64,000 nucleotides of DNA from Pelagihabitans sp963760375 (GTDB lineage Bacteria > Bacteroidota > Bacteroidia > Flavobacteriales > Flavobacteriaceae), in assembly GCA_963760375.1 (NCBI GenBank), contig CAVXCS010000005.1, positions 310,001 to 374,000 on the forward strand. The letters run 5' to 3'. Position 1 is the stretch's first letter; each line of letters begins with the position of its first letter. Both the position numbers and the translations under genes were made by a program. Under the pieces are notes generated by a model. It was given only the letters and a program-made list of their open reading frames with translations. It was not told where the DNA came from and made no database searches. Of this stretch, positions 34,714-42,552 are shown one piece after another.

Positions 34714-36111
34714 TTAAATGGTCTCGGCGATTTCCAAAGCTTTGGTCAAAGCCCCAAGTTTGTTATAGGTTTCCTGTAATTCATTTTCCGGGTCGGACGC
34801 TGCGACCAGGCCCGCACCTGCTTGATAATACAACTGATGGTTTTTGCTTAAAAAAGTTCGGATCATAATGGCATGGTTGAAATTGCCCTTAAAATCCATA
34901 AAACCGATGGCGCCGCCGTAATAGCCACGGCCCGTTTTTTCATATTTCTCGATCAATTGCATCGCCATATGTTTCGGGGCACCGCTTAGGGTTCCGGCGG
35001 GAAAGGTATCGGCCACCACCTTCATGGTGGGGATATCTTTTTTCTTTTGCCCGGTGACCTTGGACACCAGATGGATCACATGGGAAAAAAACTGTACTTC
35101 CCTATAATTGGCCACTTGAACCATATTGCCGTTTCTGCTGAGGTCGTTGCGGGCCAAATCTACCAACATCACATGTTCGCTGTTTTCCTTGTGGTCTTCG
35201 GTCAATTTTTTGGCCAAGGCGGCATCTTTTTCGTCATTGCCGGTTCGTTTAAAGGTTCCGGCAATAGGGTGGATTTCCGCTTTGCCGTCCTTGACGATCA
35301 GTTGGGCCTCGGGGGAACTTCCAAAAATCTTGAAATCGCCATAATCGAAATAAAAGAGATATGGTGAGGGATTTATGGAACGCAACGCCCGGTATACATT
35401 GAATTCATCGCCCTTGAATGCTTGTGAAAACCTTCTGGAGAGCACCAACTGGAAAACATCGCCCCTTTGGCAGTGTTTTTTGGCAAGCCGAACCTGTTCC
35501 TTGAACTCCTCGTCTTCCAGATTGGAAGCGGCCTTGCCTTCTTTCCTGAAATTGTAGGAAGCAAAATTTCTGATATTGAGAATTTGTTCCAATTCGGGAA
35601 TATTGCTTTCCGAGGCATAACAATGGGCAAAAATATAGGCTTCGTTCTTAAAATGGTTGATCGCGATCACGTTCTGGTAAACCGCATAATAGATATCGGG
35701 TATACTGATACTCCCTGCTTTTTTGCCAATGCCAAGATCTTCGAAATACCGCACCGCATCATAGGCCATGTAGCCGAAGAGCCCATTGTCTATAAACTTA
35801 AAACCGTTGGCCGATGCCTGAAAACGCTGACTGAATCGATCGATGATCCCCACCACATCAGTATCTTCCTTGATTTCGATATTTTCGGTTTGGCCATCGG
35901 GAAATTGCTGTTCAACAATTTCGTTTTCGACTTTTATCGAGGCGATGGGATTGCAGCAGATATAGGAAAAACTATTGTCGTTCGCGTGATAGTCGCTACT
36001 CTCCAATAGAATGCTGTTGGGAAACCGATCGCGTATCTTTAAATATACGCTCACAGGGGTAATGGTGTCTGCCAATATCTTTTTATAATGGGTGGTCAAG
36101 TGATAGTTCAT
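34714..36111 (-). CDS. trpE: anthranilate synthase component I (465 aa)
   Basis: Converts chorismate to anthranilate with TrpG. The tryptophan feedback site motif LLES is at residues 35-38, so the enzyme should be inhibited by tryptophan. Chorismate-binding features include GDVFQLVLSRRF, FGSSPEAQLIV, IHPIAGTFKRTGND, LVDLARNDL, FPAGTLSGAPK and the final GAGLVAASDPENE. It is first in the operon, 81 bases after the leader ORF, and is separated from the promoter by the attenuator hairpin. Confidence 0.97.
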   Translation of the reverse strand: MNYHLTTHYKKILADTITPVSVYLKIRDRFPNSILLESSDYHANDNSFSYICCNPIASIKVENEIVEQQFPDGQTENIEIKEDTDVVGIIDRFSQRFQASANGFKFIDNGLFGYMAYDAVRYFEDLGIGKKAGSISIPDIYYAVYQNVIAINHFKNEAYIFAHCYASESNIPELEQILNIRNFASYNFRKEGKAASNLEDEEFKEQVRLAKKHCQRGDVFQLVLSRRFSQAFKGDEFNVYRALRSINPSPYLFYFDYGDFKIFGSSPEAQLIVKDGKAEIHPIAGTFKRTGNDEKDAALAKKLTEDHKENSEHVMLVDLARNDLSRNGNMVQVANYREVQFFSHVIHLVSKVTGQKKKDIPTMKVVADTFPAGTLSGAPKHMAMQLIEKYEKTGRGYYGGAIGFMDFKGNFNHAIMIRTFLSKNHQLYYQAGAGLVAASDPENELQETYNKLGALTKALEIAETI

Positions 36112-36134
36112 GCCAGAATGTAAATCCGTTAATT

Positions 36135-36164
36135 AAAAAAGGCCTGTCGTGATGACAAGCCTTT
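36135..36164 (-). terminator. trp attenuator: intrinsic terminator before trpE
   Basis: Read on the minus strand, AAAGGCTTGTC pairs with GACAGGCCTTT over 11 pairs (one G-U) around a five-base loop, followed by a run of Ts. It lies 28 bases after the leader stop and 23 bases before trpE. An alternative pairing can be drawn: TCGTGA (36198-36193) with TCACGA (36152-36147), and TGAGC (36190-36186) with GCTTG (36160-36156). This would break the terminator and serve as antiterminator. Confidence 0.85.
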
Positions 36165-36192
36165 GTATGGTTTAACTACAATGATGCTCAGC

Positions 36193-36249
36193 TCACGAAA
36201 TGCGTCGTAAGTTGTTCCACCACCAAGTATTGATTCCTCTTTGCTTCAT
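36193..36249 (-). CDS. trpL: trp operon leader peptide with three consecutive Trp codons (18 aa)
   Basis: The ORF reads MKQRGINTWWWNNLRRIS and stops. Codons 9-11 are TGG TGG TGG at 36225-36217. It lies between a consensus promoter and an intrinsic terminator in front of trpE, the layout of ribosome-mediated attenuation. Scarce charged tRNA(Trp) would stall the ribosome on the WWW run, leave the segment around its stop codon free to pair with the terminator, and let transcription into trpE continue. The ATG follows the -7 box by only five bases, so translation may begin at or within a base or two of the mRNA 5' end. The peptide itself probably has no other role. Confidence 0.85.
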   Translation of the reverse strand: MKQRGINTWWWNNLRRIS

Positions 36250-36254
36250 TAGGC

Positions 36255-36284
36255 CAAATATAGAAACCTTTTTTTAAACGACAA
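36255..36284 (-). promoter_or_regulatory. trp operon promoter (TTG-N19-TATATTTG)
   Basis: On the minus strand TTG at 36284-36282 and TATATTTG at 36262-36255 are 19 bases apart, matching the Bacteroidota housekeeping consensus. The yceI terminator ends 12 bases upstream. The expected start of transcription is next to the ATG of the leader peptide. Confidence 0.8.
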
Positions 36285-36296
36285 TGGTCACCATTC

Positions 36297-36335
36297 AAAA
36301 AAAAATCCTACTGTCCCATGAAGGGGGAAGTAGGA
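36297..36335 (-). terminator. intrinsic terminator of the marR-yceI operon
   Basis: On the minus strand TCCTACT pairs with AGTAGGA, with an inner CCC/GGG, followed by nine Ts. It begins 24 bases after the yceI stop and separates that operon from the trp promoter. Confidence 0.75.
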
Positions 36336-36359
36336 CTTTCGGGCTTCTTTTTCTTTTTC

Positions 36360-36938
36360 TTAGAATTCCAGATCCACGACAAGGTCAAACTCGTCATAGA
36401 TGGTTTTGTCCCCTAGGTTTTCGAAGAAACTTCCAGAACCATAGCGCACGTTGTATTCGGAGCGGTCTATTTTCATGGTCGCGGTGGCCTTGCTGCCATA
36501 AATCGAAACGTCGAAAGTAACTGGCTTTGTGATTCCTTTGATAGTAAGGTCTCCGGTTACGTCGTATGAATTTTTACCGCTGGGCTCCACTTTGGTAAAA
36601 ACCAAGGTAGCTGTTGGATGGTTCTCAACCCCAAAGAAATCATCCGATTTGAGGTGGCCCTCCAATTTTCCTTTCGATTCACCTTCCAAATCCTTAGAGA
36701 TCAGGGTGGTCATTTGAACTTCGAACTCGCCACCGGTCAATTTATCATTTTCGAAGACCAATGCGCCAGAATTAAGGTCGATCGTTCCGTGGTGGGAACC
36801 TGTGACCTTGTAAGCTTTCCAGGCGATACGGCTCGCGTCTGTATTTACTTCTTTTTTACCATCAATAACTGGTTCGGTAGCGGATGCGGTAATTCCGAAT
36901 GCCAGGGCAAGTACTAAGCTTAAATCATTCTTTCTCAT
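36360..36938 (-). CDS. YceI-family lipid-binding protein, secreted (192 aa)
   Basis: A signal peptide (MRKNDLSLVLALAFGITASA) precedes a YceI lipocalin-like barrel: SRIAWKAYKVTGSHHGTIDLNSGALVFENDKLTGGEFEV, KLEGHLKSDDFFGVENHPTATLVF, GDLTIKGITKPVTFDV and a final YDEFDLVVDLEF. Related proteins bind polyisoprenoids in the periplasm. An ATG three codons upstream (36947) is also possible. It follows a MarR-type repressor after about 40 bases and is probably its main target in one operon. Confidence 0.9.
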   Translation of the reverse strand: MRKNDLSLVLALAFGITASATEPVIDGKKEVNTDASRIAWKAYKVTGSHHGTIDLNSGALVFENDKLTGGEFEVQMTTLISKDLEGESKGKLEGHLKSDDFFGVENHPTATLVFTKVEPSGKNSYDVTGDLTIKGITKPVTFDVSIYGSKATATMKIDRSEYNVRYGSGSFFENLGDKTIYDEFDLVVDLEF

Positions 36939-36980
36939 AATTTTCAAAATTTAATTTTAATTAATAATTTAGGTTTCTAT

Positions 36981-37427
36981 TTAAAATTTGTTGAACAATT
37001 CGTTCAGTTGTTCCAATTCTTTGGTCGAAAGGTTTTTGAGTATTTCTGATTCGGCCCCCTTCATGCTGGCATCCATTTTTTCCAGTGCTGCACTCCCTTC
37101 CTGCGTAATTCGTATTTCGACTTTCCTTCGGTTCGATGGGCATACCATCCGGACTACGAAGCCCTTTAGTATGAGTTTGTCGACAAGGCGTGTGGTATTG
37201 CTCATTTTCGTGATCATGCGCTCGTTCAAGGTAAACAGGTTGGCCGGTTTCTCTTTTTGACCCCTTAGGATGCGCAGCACGTTGAATTGTTGAATGGAGA
37301 TGTCAAAGTCTTTCAAGGCCGCCGAAATCGTTTCGTTGATTTTGTTGTTTACCAAGAAAAAATGTATAATCGTCCGACTTTCGAGGGGGATTTTTTTATC
37401 GGTTTTTATGACTTCTTCAACATTCAT
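36981..37427 (-). CDS. MarR-family transcriptional regulator (148 aa)
   Basis: A winged-helix repressor. The N-terminal dimer helix (IHFFLVNNKINETISAAL) is followed by the DNA-binding core ISIQQFNVLRILRGQ, ERMITKMSNTTRLVDKLILKGFV, and the wing PSNRRKVEIRITQEG with the typical R-R pair. The C-terminal helices end in QLNELFNKF. Two overlapping palindromes lie immediately upstream of its start, within its promoter, so it likely represses itself and yceI. The effector is unknown. Confidence 0.9.
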   Translation of the reverse strand: MNVEEVIKTDKKIPLESRTIIHFFLVNNKINETISAALKDFDISIQQFNVLRILRGQKEKPANLFTLNERMITKMSNTTRLVDKLILKGFVVRMVCPSNRRKVEIRITQEGSAALEKMDASMKGAESEILKNLSTKELEQLNELFNKF

Positions 37428-37431
37428 GTCA

Positions 37432-37452
37432 ATACAATAATTGTATATACAA
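37432..37452. promoter_or_regulatory. two overlapping palindromes, candidate MarR operator
   Basis: ATACAAT-A-ATTGTAT (37432-37446) is a perfect 15-base palindrome, and TTGTATATACAA (37441-37452) is a perfect 12-base one; they share TTGTAT. Both lie between the -7 box and the start codon of the marR gene, where a bound repressor would block transcription. Confidence 0.6.
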
Positions 37453-37480
37453 ATGTATGTTGATATCGGGGAACGTGCAA
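37450..37480 (-). promoter_or_regulatory. promoter of marR-yceI (TTG-N20-TACATTTG)
   Basis: On the minus strand TTG (37480-37478) and TACATTTG (37457-37450) are 20 bases apart. The box overlaps the right palindrome and is 22 bases before the marR start codon. Confidence 0.6.
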
Positions 37481-37539
37481 GCCCGTAACCGATAAATTTT
37501 TGTTAAAAAAATCAACCTGCCCATTTCTCCCAAAAACAT

Positions 37540-37547
37540 TACTTTTG
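37540..37547 (+). promoter_or_regulatory. candidate -7 box TACTTTTG of the rhodanese gene
   Basis: TACTTTTG fits TAnnTTTG, 40 bases before the chosen ATG at 37588. No TTG at the right distance was found. Confidence 0.35.
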
Positions 37548-37587
37548 ATTGTTGATCAAAAAAAACGAAAATCAATTCTTATTGCTT

Positions 37588-37896
37588 ATGGATTTGTCAC
37601 AAGAAGAATGGAGCGAGCAACTGCAACAAGATGGCAATGCCATGGTATTGGACGTTCGCGCTCCGGAAGAACTCGAAGAGGGCTTCATCCCCAATGCCAC
37701 CAATATCGATTTCTATCTCGGGCAGCAATTTTTGGAGGAAATCGGGAAATTGGATAAAGGGAAAAATTATTATGTGTACTGCCGAAGTGGTAATCGAAGC
37801 GGTCAGGCGTGCGCCATCATGAACAGCCTCGGATTCAAAAACACCTATAATTTGGAGGGTGGATTCATGAATTGGGAGGGCGAAATAGCTGAATGA
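37588..37896 (+). CDS. rhodanese-like sulfurtransferase domain protein (102 aa)
   Basis: A single rhodanese domain. MVLDVRAPEELEEGFIPNATNID is the N-terminal signature, and YYVYCRSGNRSGQACAIM holds the active cysteine loop CRSGNRSG, with LEGGFMNWEGEI at the end. It may move sulfane sulfur or bind a partner. The start MDLSQEEW (37588) gives the compact form; a longer start at 37549 would be TTG. Its stop overlaps the ATG of a 34-codon membrane ORF by ATGA. Confidence 0.9.
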   Translation: MDLSQEEWSEQLQQDGNAMVLDVRAPEELEEGFIPNATNIDFYLGQQFLEEIGKLDKGKNYYVYCRSGNRSGQACAIMNSLGFKNTYNLEGGFMNWEGEIAE

Positions 37897-37997
37897 ACAT
37901 TTTGCTTTTAAAAGCACCCCAATACACAATCATATTGATTATTGCAGCCATTGGGCTATGGGAATTCTTCATCAACAAGGGAATTTCAACCCAATGA
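37893..37997 (+). CDS. candidate one-helix membrane peptide (34 aa)
   Basis: The ATG overlaps the rhodanese stop by four bases. The product is MNILLLKAPQYTIILIIAAIGLWEFF... with one clear hydrophobic segment (about residues 12-26) and a short polar tail, NKGISTQ. No family is recognised. Coupling and the well-formed helix suggest that it may be real; length alone is weak support. Confidence 0.4.
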   Translation: MNILLLKAPQYTIILIIAAIGLWEFFINKGISTQ

Positions 37998-38062
37998 GGT
38001 CCCATGCAATAATAATGCGGGCCTAGGCCATAGCTTTAGGAGGGTAAAGCTAGTCAAGGCCC

Positions 38063-39340
38063 ATGACCGAGGAACTCCTCCATTTTATCTGGAAATATAA
38101 AAAGCTGCCCCTTCGCGACCTCTTGACCACCAAGAAAGAACAGCTTCATATCATCGATCTCGGTACCCATAACTTTTATGCGGGCCCTGATTTTTTTAAT
38201 GCCCGTTTAAAAATCAAGGGGCAATTATGGGCGGGTAACGTTGAAATTCACCTCAAGTCATCGGATTGGTACGCGCACTCGCATGAGAAAGACGCCAACT
38301 ATGATAACGTGATCCTCCATGTGGTCTGGCAAGATGATGTCAGTGTCTTTCGTAGCGATAACAGCGAGATTGCCACCTTGGAACTCAGGCAAGTGATTTC
38401 GCCCGACCTGCTTTTGGCCTATCGAAATTTGATGGATCAACGGCAGAAAACTTTTATCAATTGTGAGCGCCAAATAGGTCAAATAGAGGGTATTACTTGG
38501 GCAAATTGGCTCGATCGGCTCTATATCGAACGACTGGAATCAAAATCCGATTTGATTCGCCGACGCCTGGAACGGTCAAATAACGACTGGGAGCAAGTGC
38601 TTTTTTACTTGCTCCTCAAAAATTTTGGATCTAAAGTGAACGCCGCTTCTTTCATGGGGCTGGCCGATGTCATTGATTTTTCAATGGTACGCAAATTGCA
38701 GCAGAACGTCTTCCAGCTCGAAAGCTTTTTTTTCGGTTTGATCGGGCTGTTGGACCGAAAAGACATCGATGATATTTACTATCTCGCCTTGAGCAAGGAA
38801 TTTCATTTCTTGCAGCGCAAATACTGCCTGGTCACCAGCGTGGTGCCCAAACCTGATTTCTTCAAATTGAGGCCCCATAACTTCCCCACGATCCGACTTT
38901 CCCAACTGGCCATGCTGTACGGAAAACGTCCAAATTTGTTCAGTAAAACGATACAGGCCGATACGCTCGAAGATTATTACAATTTGTACGGGGCCGAAGC
39001 CAGTACCTATTGGAAGACCCATTTTACTTTCGGGAAATCATCGAAACAAAGTTCCAAAAGGCTTACCAAGTCCTTTATCAACCTTTTGCTCATCAATACC
39101 ATTCTTCCTTTGAAATATGCCTATTCAAGAACCCAGGGGCAGGCGCTCAACGTACCGATTGTGGAAGTAATGACCAACATAGGGAAAGAGGACAACCATA
39201 TCATCGCCCATTTTGAATCACTTGGCATGCCCGTTCAGAATGCGATGGAAGGTCAATCGGTACTGCAACTGTTCAAGGAATATTGCAGCAAGAACCATTG
39301 TTTGCGATGCGCGGTGGCCCAAAAATTGCTTCATGCCTGA
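38063..39340 (+). CDS. DUF2851 family protein (425 aa)
   Basis: A conserved Bacteroidota protein of unknown function. The diagnostic N-terminal stretch is present: EELLHFIWKYKKLPLRDLLTT, then IIDLGTHNFYAGPDFFNARLKI, WAGNVEIHLKSSDWYAHSH and NVILHVVWQDD. The C terminus ends with a cysteine-containing FKEYCSKNHCLRCAVAQKLL, which may be a metal or structural site. There is no signal peptide or membrane helix. Family assignment is secure; no function can be given. Confidence 0.85.
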   Translation: MTEELLHFIWKYKKLPLRDLLTTKKEQLHIIDLGTHNFYAGPDFFNARLKIKGQLWAGNVEIHLKSSDWYAHSHEKDANYDNVILHVVWQDDVSVFRSDNSEIATLELRQVISPDLLLAYRNLMDQRQKTFINCERQIGQIEGITWANWLDRLYIERLESKSDLIRRRLERSNNDWEQVLFYLLLKNFGSKVNAASFMGLADVIDFSMVRKLQQNVFQLESFFFGLIGLLDRKDIDDIYYLALSKEFHFLQRKYCLVTSVVPKPDFFKLRPHNFPTIRLSQLAMLYGKRPNLFSKTIQADTLEDYYNLYGAEASTYWKTHFTFGKSSKQSSKRLTKSFINLLLINTILPLKYAYSRTQGQALNVPIVEVMTNIGKEDNHIIAHFESLGMPVQNAMEGQSVLQLFKEYCSKNHCLRCAVAQKLLHA

Positions 39341-39469
39341 TACGCTTCAAAGGTCGCTCGGTTTTTGTGGCACAGATGAAAACCGACTCATGTTGAAGTA
39401 CCCTTTGGCATAATACCGATATGGGTGATCCTTTTTCAAATTTCAGTTTTCTTTTGTTAATTTTAGGCC

Positions 39470-39697
39470 ATGAATTTATTCTATACCTTACTCTACTATT
39501 TTCAGAAGCGTGGTTTCGAGGTAAGTCGACGCATCGCGGAGCGTTTGGGAATTAGTGCCCGAGTAGTGCGGACTACCTTTATTTATCTTACTTTCGTGAC
39601 CCTGGGATTTGGCTTTGCATTGTACCTATTTTTGGCCTTTTGGTTGAAAATCAAAGATTTGGTCTATACAAAACGCACTTCCGTGTTTGATCTATAA
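39470..39697 (+). CDS. PspC-domain membrane protein (75 aa)
   Basis: A short PspC-like protein: RGFEVSRRIAERLGISARVVRTTFIYLTFVT leads into one long hydrophobic helix (about 33-58, FIYLTFVTLGFGFALYLFLAFW). PspC proteins react to membrane stress. It ends two bases before the K+ channel gene, so the two are co-transcribed; whether PspC modulates the channel is unknown. Confidence 0.8.
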   Translation: MNLFYTLLYYFQKRGFEVSRRIAERLGISARVVRTTFIYLTFVTLGFGFALYLFLAFWLKIKDLVYTKRTSVFDL

Positions 39698-39699
39698 AT

Positions 39700-40707
39700 A
39701 TGCTGAACCTCTTCCGATCCAGAATGATTTTGGCCATTACCTTGATGACGGCCGTTCTGCTTTTTGGGATTTTGGGCTATATGTTGATTACCGGTTACAG
39801 TTGGATCGATGCCCTCTACATGACCGTTATTACCGTTACCACGGTCGGTTTTTCGGAAGTGGGCCCTATGGATACGGATGGAAAGATTTTTACCGTAATT
39901 TTAATCGTTGCCAGTGTTTTCATTTTCGCTTTTGCCATTTCGGTGATCACCGAGTACATATTGGGAAGAAATTCGCTACAAATCCTCAAAAAGAAAAAAA
40001 CCAGATATATGATCAACAAACTATCAAAACATGTGGTGGTCTGTGGCTTTGGCCGAAACGGGATGCAGGCCGCGGCACGACTCAAAGCCTACAAACGCCC
40101 TTTTTTGGTCATAGAAAAAGACAAAGAGGTCATCGCGCGCTATGAAAAGGAAGTGATTTTTGTGGAAGGTGACGCCAATGATGATGATGTGCTTATCGCA
40201 GCGGGCATCGAACGGGCCCAATATCTGATTTCTGCCATGCCAGACGATGCCGCCAACCTTTTTGTGGTGCTCTCCGCCCGTCAGATGAACAAAAAATTGT
40301 TCATCATCAGCAGGGCTTCTTTGGTCAATTCACAGAAAAAATTGTTTTTGGCGGGTGCCAATAAGGTGATCATGCCCGATAAGATCGGGGGAGATCATAT
40401 GGCCTCACTCGTGGTAATGCCCGACCTGATCACATTTATGGATAAACTTTCAGTGGAAGGCGAGCACACCACCAATTTGGAGGAAGTGGCCATCGAGGAT
40501 TTTAAGGATCAGTTAGACTGCAATTCACTTCGGGATCTCGACCTTCGCAAAAAAACCGGATGTACCATCATCGGTTATATCGAACCCAACGGCAACTATA
40601 TCATCAATCCGGAGGCAGATCTTCAATTGCAGCCCAAAAGTAAGGTCATTGTTCTCGGCAGGCCCGAGCAGATTCGCAAATTGAATGAAATGTTCCATAT
40701 AGATTAA
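39700..40707 (+). CDS. two-helix potassium channel with RCK (TrkA_N/TrkA_C) domain (335 aa)
   Basis: Two membrane helices (about 9-30 and 65-87) enclose a pore loop with the filter TTVGFSEVGP (47-56). A Rossmann RCK domain begins at HVVVCGFGRNG (113-123), and a TrkA_C domain closes the protein (CTIIGYIEPNGNYIINPEADLQLQPKSKVIVLGR split across the end). The filter reads TVGFS instead of TVGYG. Ion flow should be gated by a ligand of the RCK ring. It follows PspC after two bases and ends with a strong terminator. Confidence 0.9.
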   Translation: MLNLFRSRMILAITLMTAVLLFGILGYMLITGYSWIDALYMTVITVTTVGFSEVGPMDTDGKIFTVILIVASVFIFAFAISVITEYILGRNSLQILKKKKTRYMINKLSKHVVVCGFGRNGMQAAARLKAYKRPFLVIEKDKEVIARYEKEVIFVEGDANDDDVLIAAGIERAQYLISAMPDDAANLFVVLSARQMNKKLFIISRASLVNSQKKLFLAGANKVIMPDKIGGDHMASLVVMPDLITFMDKLSVEGEHTTNLEEVAIEDFKDQLDCNSLRDLDLRKKTGCTIIGYIEPNGNYIINPEADLQLQPKSKVIVLGRPEQIRKLNEMFHID

Positions 40708-40711
40708 GTTA

Positions 40712-40747
40712 ATTCAACCCATTATTTGATTGGGTTGAATATTTTTT
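40712..40747 (+). terminator. intrinsic terminator after the K+ channel gene
   Basis: ATTCAACCCA pairs with TGGGTTGAAT over ten pairs, followed by ATTTTTT. It starts five bases after the channel stop. Confidence 0.85.
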
Positions 40748-40795
40748 GGATATTGTCCGGCCAACATCAAGTAAACAAAACCAACAGACCAGATT

Positions 40796-42418
40796 ATGAA
40801 GCGAGGCTTACTTTCCCTATTTACGATTATTTTTCCCTTTGCCATATTTTCACAAGAACAACAATCATCCGCTGTGGAACCGGGACTCGACCAGCGGATC
40901 AATGCTTGGTTCGAGCCGATCACAGCCGTTTGGGAAGGGATCGTTTTTTGGGAAGTCCCGGGCACAGGTGTGCCTTTGGTGGTCATCGTTTTGGTGTTGG
41001 GGGCCACTTTTTTTACCCTGTATTTTGGTTTTGTCAACATCAGGAAATTTCCGTTGGCCCTCAATGTGGTCAGGGGCAAATATGATGCCGTGGACATGCC
41101 AGAAGGCCATGGGGTAGAGAAAGCGGAAGTGAACATCGTCGATGGCGATATTGTCGATACCATCCGCGATGAGGGCCATGGGGAGGTAAGCCATTTCCAG
41201 GCCTTGGCCACCGCCGTTTCCGGAACAGTTGGTCTGGGGAATATCGCCGGGGTTGCCTTGGCCATCGCCATAGGCGGGCCGGGCGCCACTTTTTGGATGA
41301 TCGTATGTGGCTTGCTGAGCATGTCCACTAAATTTGTGGAGTGTACCCTGGGTGTTAAATACCGCGATGTGGATGAGAACGGCACCGTTTATGGGGGGCC
41401 GATGTATTACCTTTCCAGAGGTCTGAAACAAAGGGGCTACACCGGTCTCGGAAAAGCCTTGGCCGTCATTTTCGCCATTCTTTGCGTTGGGGCTTCTTTT
41501 GGCGGGGGCAATGCAGTACAATCGAATCAGGCGGCCGAACAGTTGGTCTCCATGATGGGCATTGAAGGCGGGTCCTCCGGTTTTATCATTGGTGTGGTGC
41601 TCGCCATATTGGTGGGTATCGTCATCATAGGGGGCATTAAACGCATCGCATCGGTCACCGAAAAAATCGTCCCATTTATGGCCGTCATTTACGCAGTGGC
41701 CTGCTTGGTGGTGATATTTGCGAATTTTTCATATATCGATGATGCCTTTGGACTTATTTTTGAAGGTGCATTTACGCCCGAGGCTGGTTTGGGCGGACTC
41801 TTTGGGGTGCTTATCGTCGGTTTTAGAAGGGCCGTGTTCTCGAATGAGGCAGGAGCTGGATCTGCGGCCATTGCCCATTCCGCGGTAAGAACAAAATACC
41901 CGGCGAGCGAGGGTATCGTGGCTTTGTTGGAACCCTTCATCGATACGGTCGTGATCTGCACCATGACCGCGCTCGTGATCATTTTTTATAACAGCGGCGG
42001 TATATTTGCCTACGGCGGCGACGGTGCCGGACAGGTAGTGGTTGAAGGGATGAACGTGGGCGGGGTAACGCTCACCTCCATGGCCTTTAAATCGGTCATC
42101 CCATGGTTTCCCTATGTGCTGACCCTCGCTGTGGTGCTGTTTGCCATTTCCACCATGATTTCCTGGTCCTATTATGGCCTGCAATCTTGGAAGTATTTGT
42201 TCGGAAGGGGCAAAGTGGCAGACCTGTGCTACAAACTTTTGTTCGTCGCTTTTATCATCATTGGCGCATCTGCCTCCATGGGTGCGGTTTTCGCCTTTTC
42301 GGATGCCATGATATTGGCTTTGGTATTTCCCAATATGATCGGTTTGCTGATCCTATTTCCCAATGTGAAGGAAGAGCTCGTCAGATATTTGAAGGCCATT
42401 AAAACGGTCGGAAAATAG
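40796..42418 (+). CDS. alanine/glycine:cation symporter, AGCS family (540 aa)
   Basis: Sodium- or proton-coupled uptake of alanine or glycine across the inner membrane. Family segments include FTLYFGFVNIRKFPLALNVVRGKYD, HFQALATAVSGTVGLGNIAGVA, GPGATFWMIVCGLLSMSTKF, YGGPMYYLSRG and NEAGAGSAAIAHSAVRTKYPASEG. The N terminus has a signal-like segment (MKRGLLSLFTIIFPFAIFSQ), seen in many Bacteroidota members. About ten further helices follow. It stands as a single gene upstream of the NSS transporter. Confidence 0.93.
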   Translation: MKRGLLSLFTIIFPFAIFSQEQQSSAVEPGLDQRINAWFEPITAVWEGIVFWEVPGTGVPLVVIVLVLGATFFTLYFGFVNIRKFPLALNVVRGKYDAVDMPEGHGVEKAEVNIVDGDIVDTIRDEGHGEVSHFQALATAVSGTVGLGNIAGVALAIAIGGPGATFWMIVCGLLSMSTKFVECTLGVKYRDVDENGTVYGGPMYYLSRGLKQRGYTGLGKALAVIFAILCVGASFGGGNAVQSNQAAEQLVSMMGIEGGSSGFIIGVVLAILVGIVIIGGIKRIASVTEKIVPFMAVIYAVACLVVIFANFSYIDDAFGLIFEGAFTPEAGLGGLFGVLIVGFRRAVFSNEAGAGSAAIAHSAVRTKYPASEGIVALLEPFIDTVVICTMTALVIIFYNSGGIFAYGGDGAGQVVVEGMNVGGVTLTSMAFKSVIPWFPYVLTLAVVLFAISTMISWSYYGLQSWKYLFGRGKVADLCYKLLFVAFIIIGASASMGAVFAFSDAMILALVFPNMIGLLILFPNVKEELVRYLKAIKTVGK

Positions 42419-42552
42419 GAACCCGGTCTTAGGATTGTGACGCTATGACATCAAGGCGGTTCCCTGCCATTCTTTTTGATTTTATTTTAAGGTGTATATT
42501 TAATTATTCACTACATTTCGCTGGGTTTTTCAAAACACCCCTACCCAATTAA

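Noticed and set aside
36284..36520. Plus-strand ORF of 78 codons over the trp promoter and yceI end
   Set aside because: Runs through a terminator and promoter, and its product is low-complexity.
40714..41385. Long minus-strand ORF of 223 codons inside the AGCS symporter gene
   Set aside because: It is antisense to a secure gene, with a low-complexity product rich in Pro, Ser and Thr typical of an opposite-frame shadow.
42490..42552. TATATTTA upstream of the NSS transporter as a promoter box
   Set aside because: Lacks the final G of TAnnTTTG and has no TTG at the right distance.
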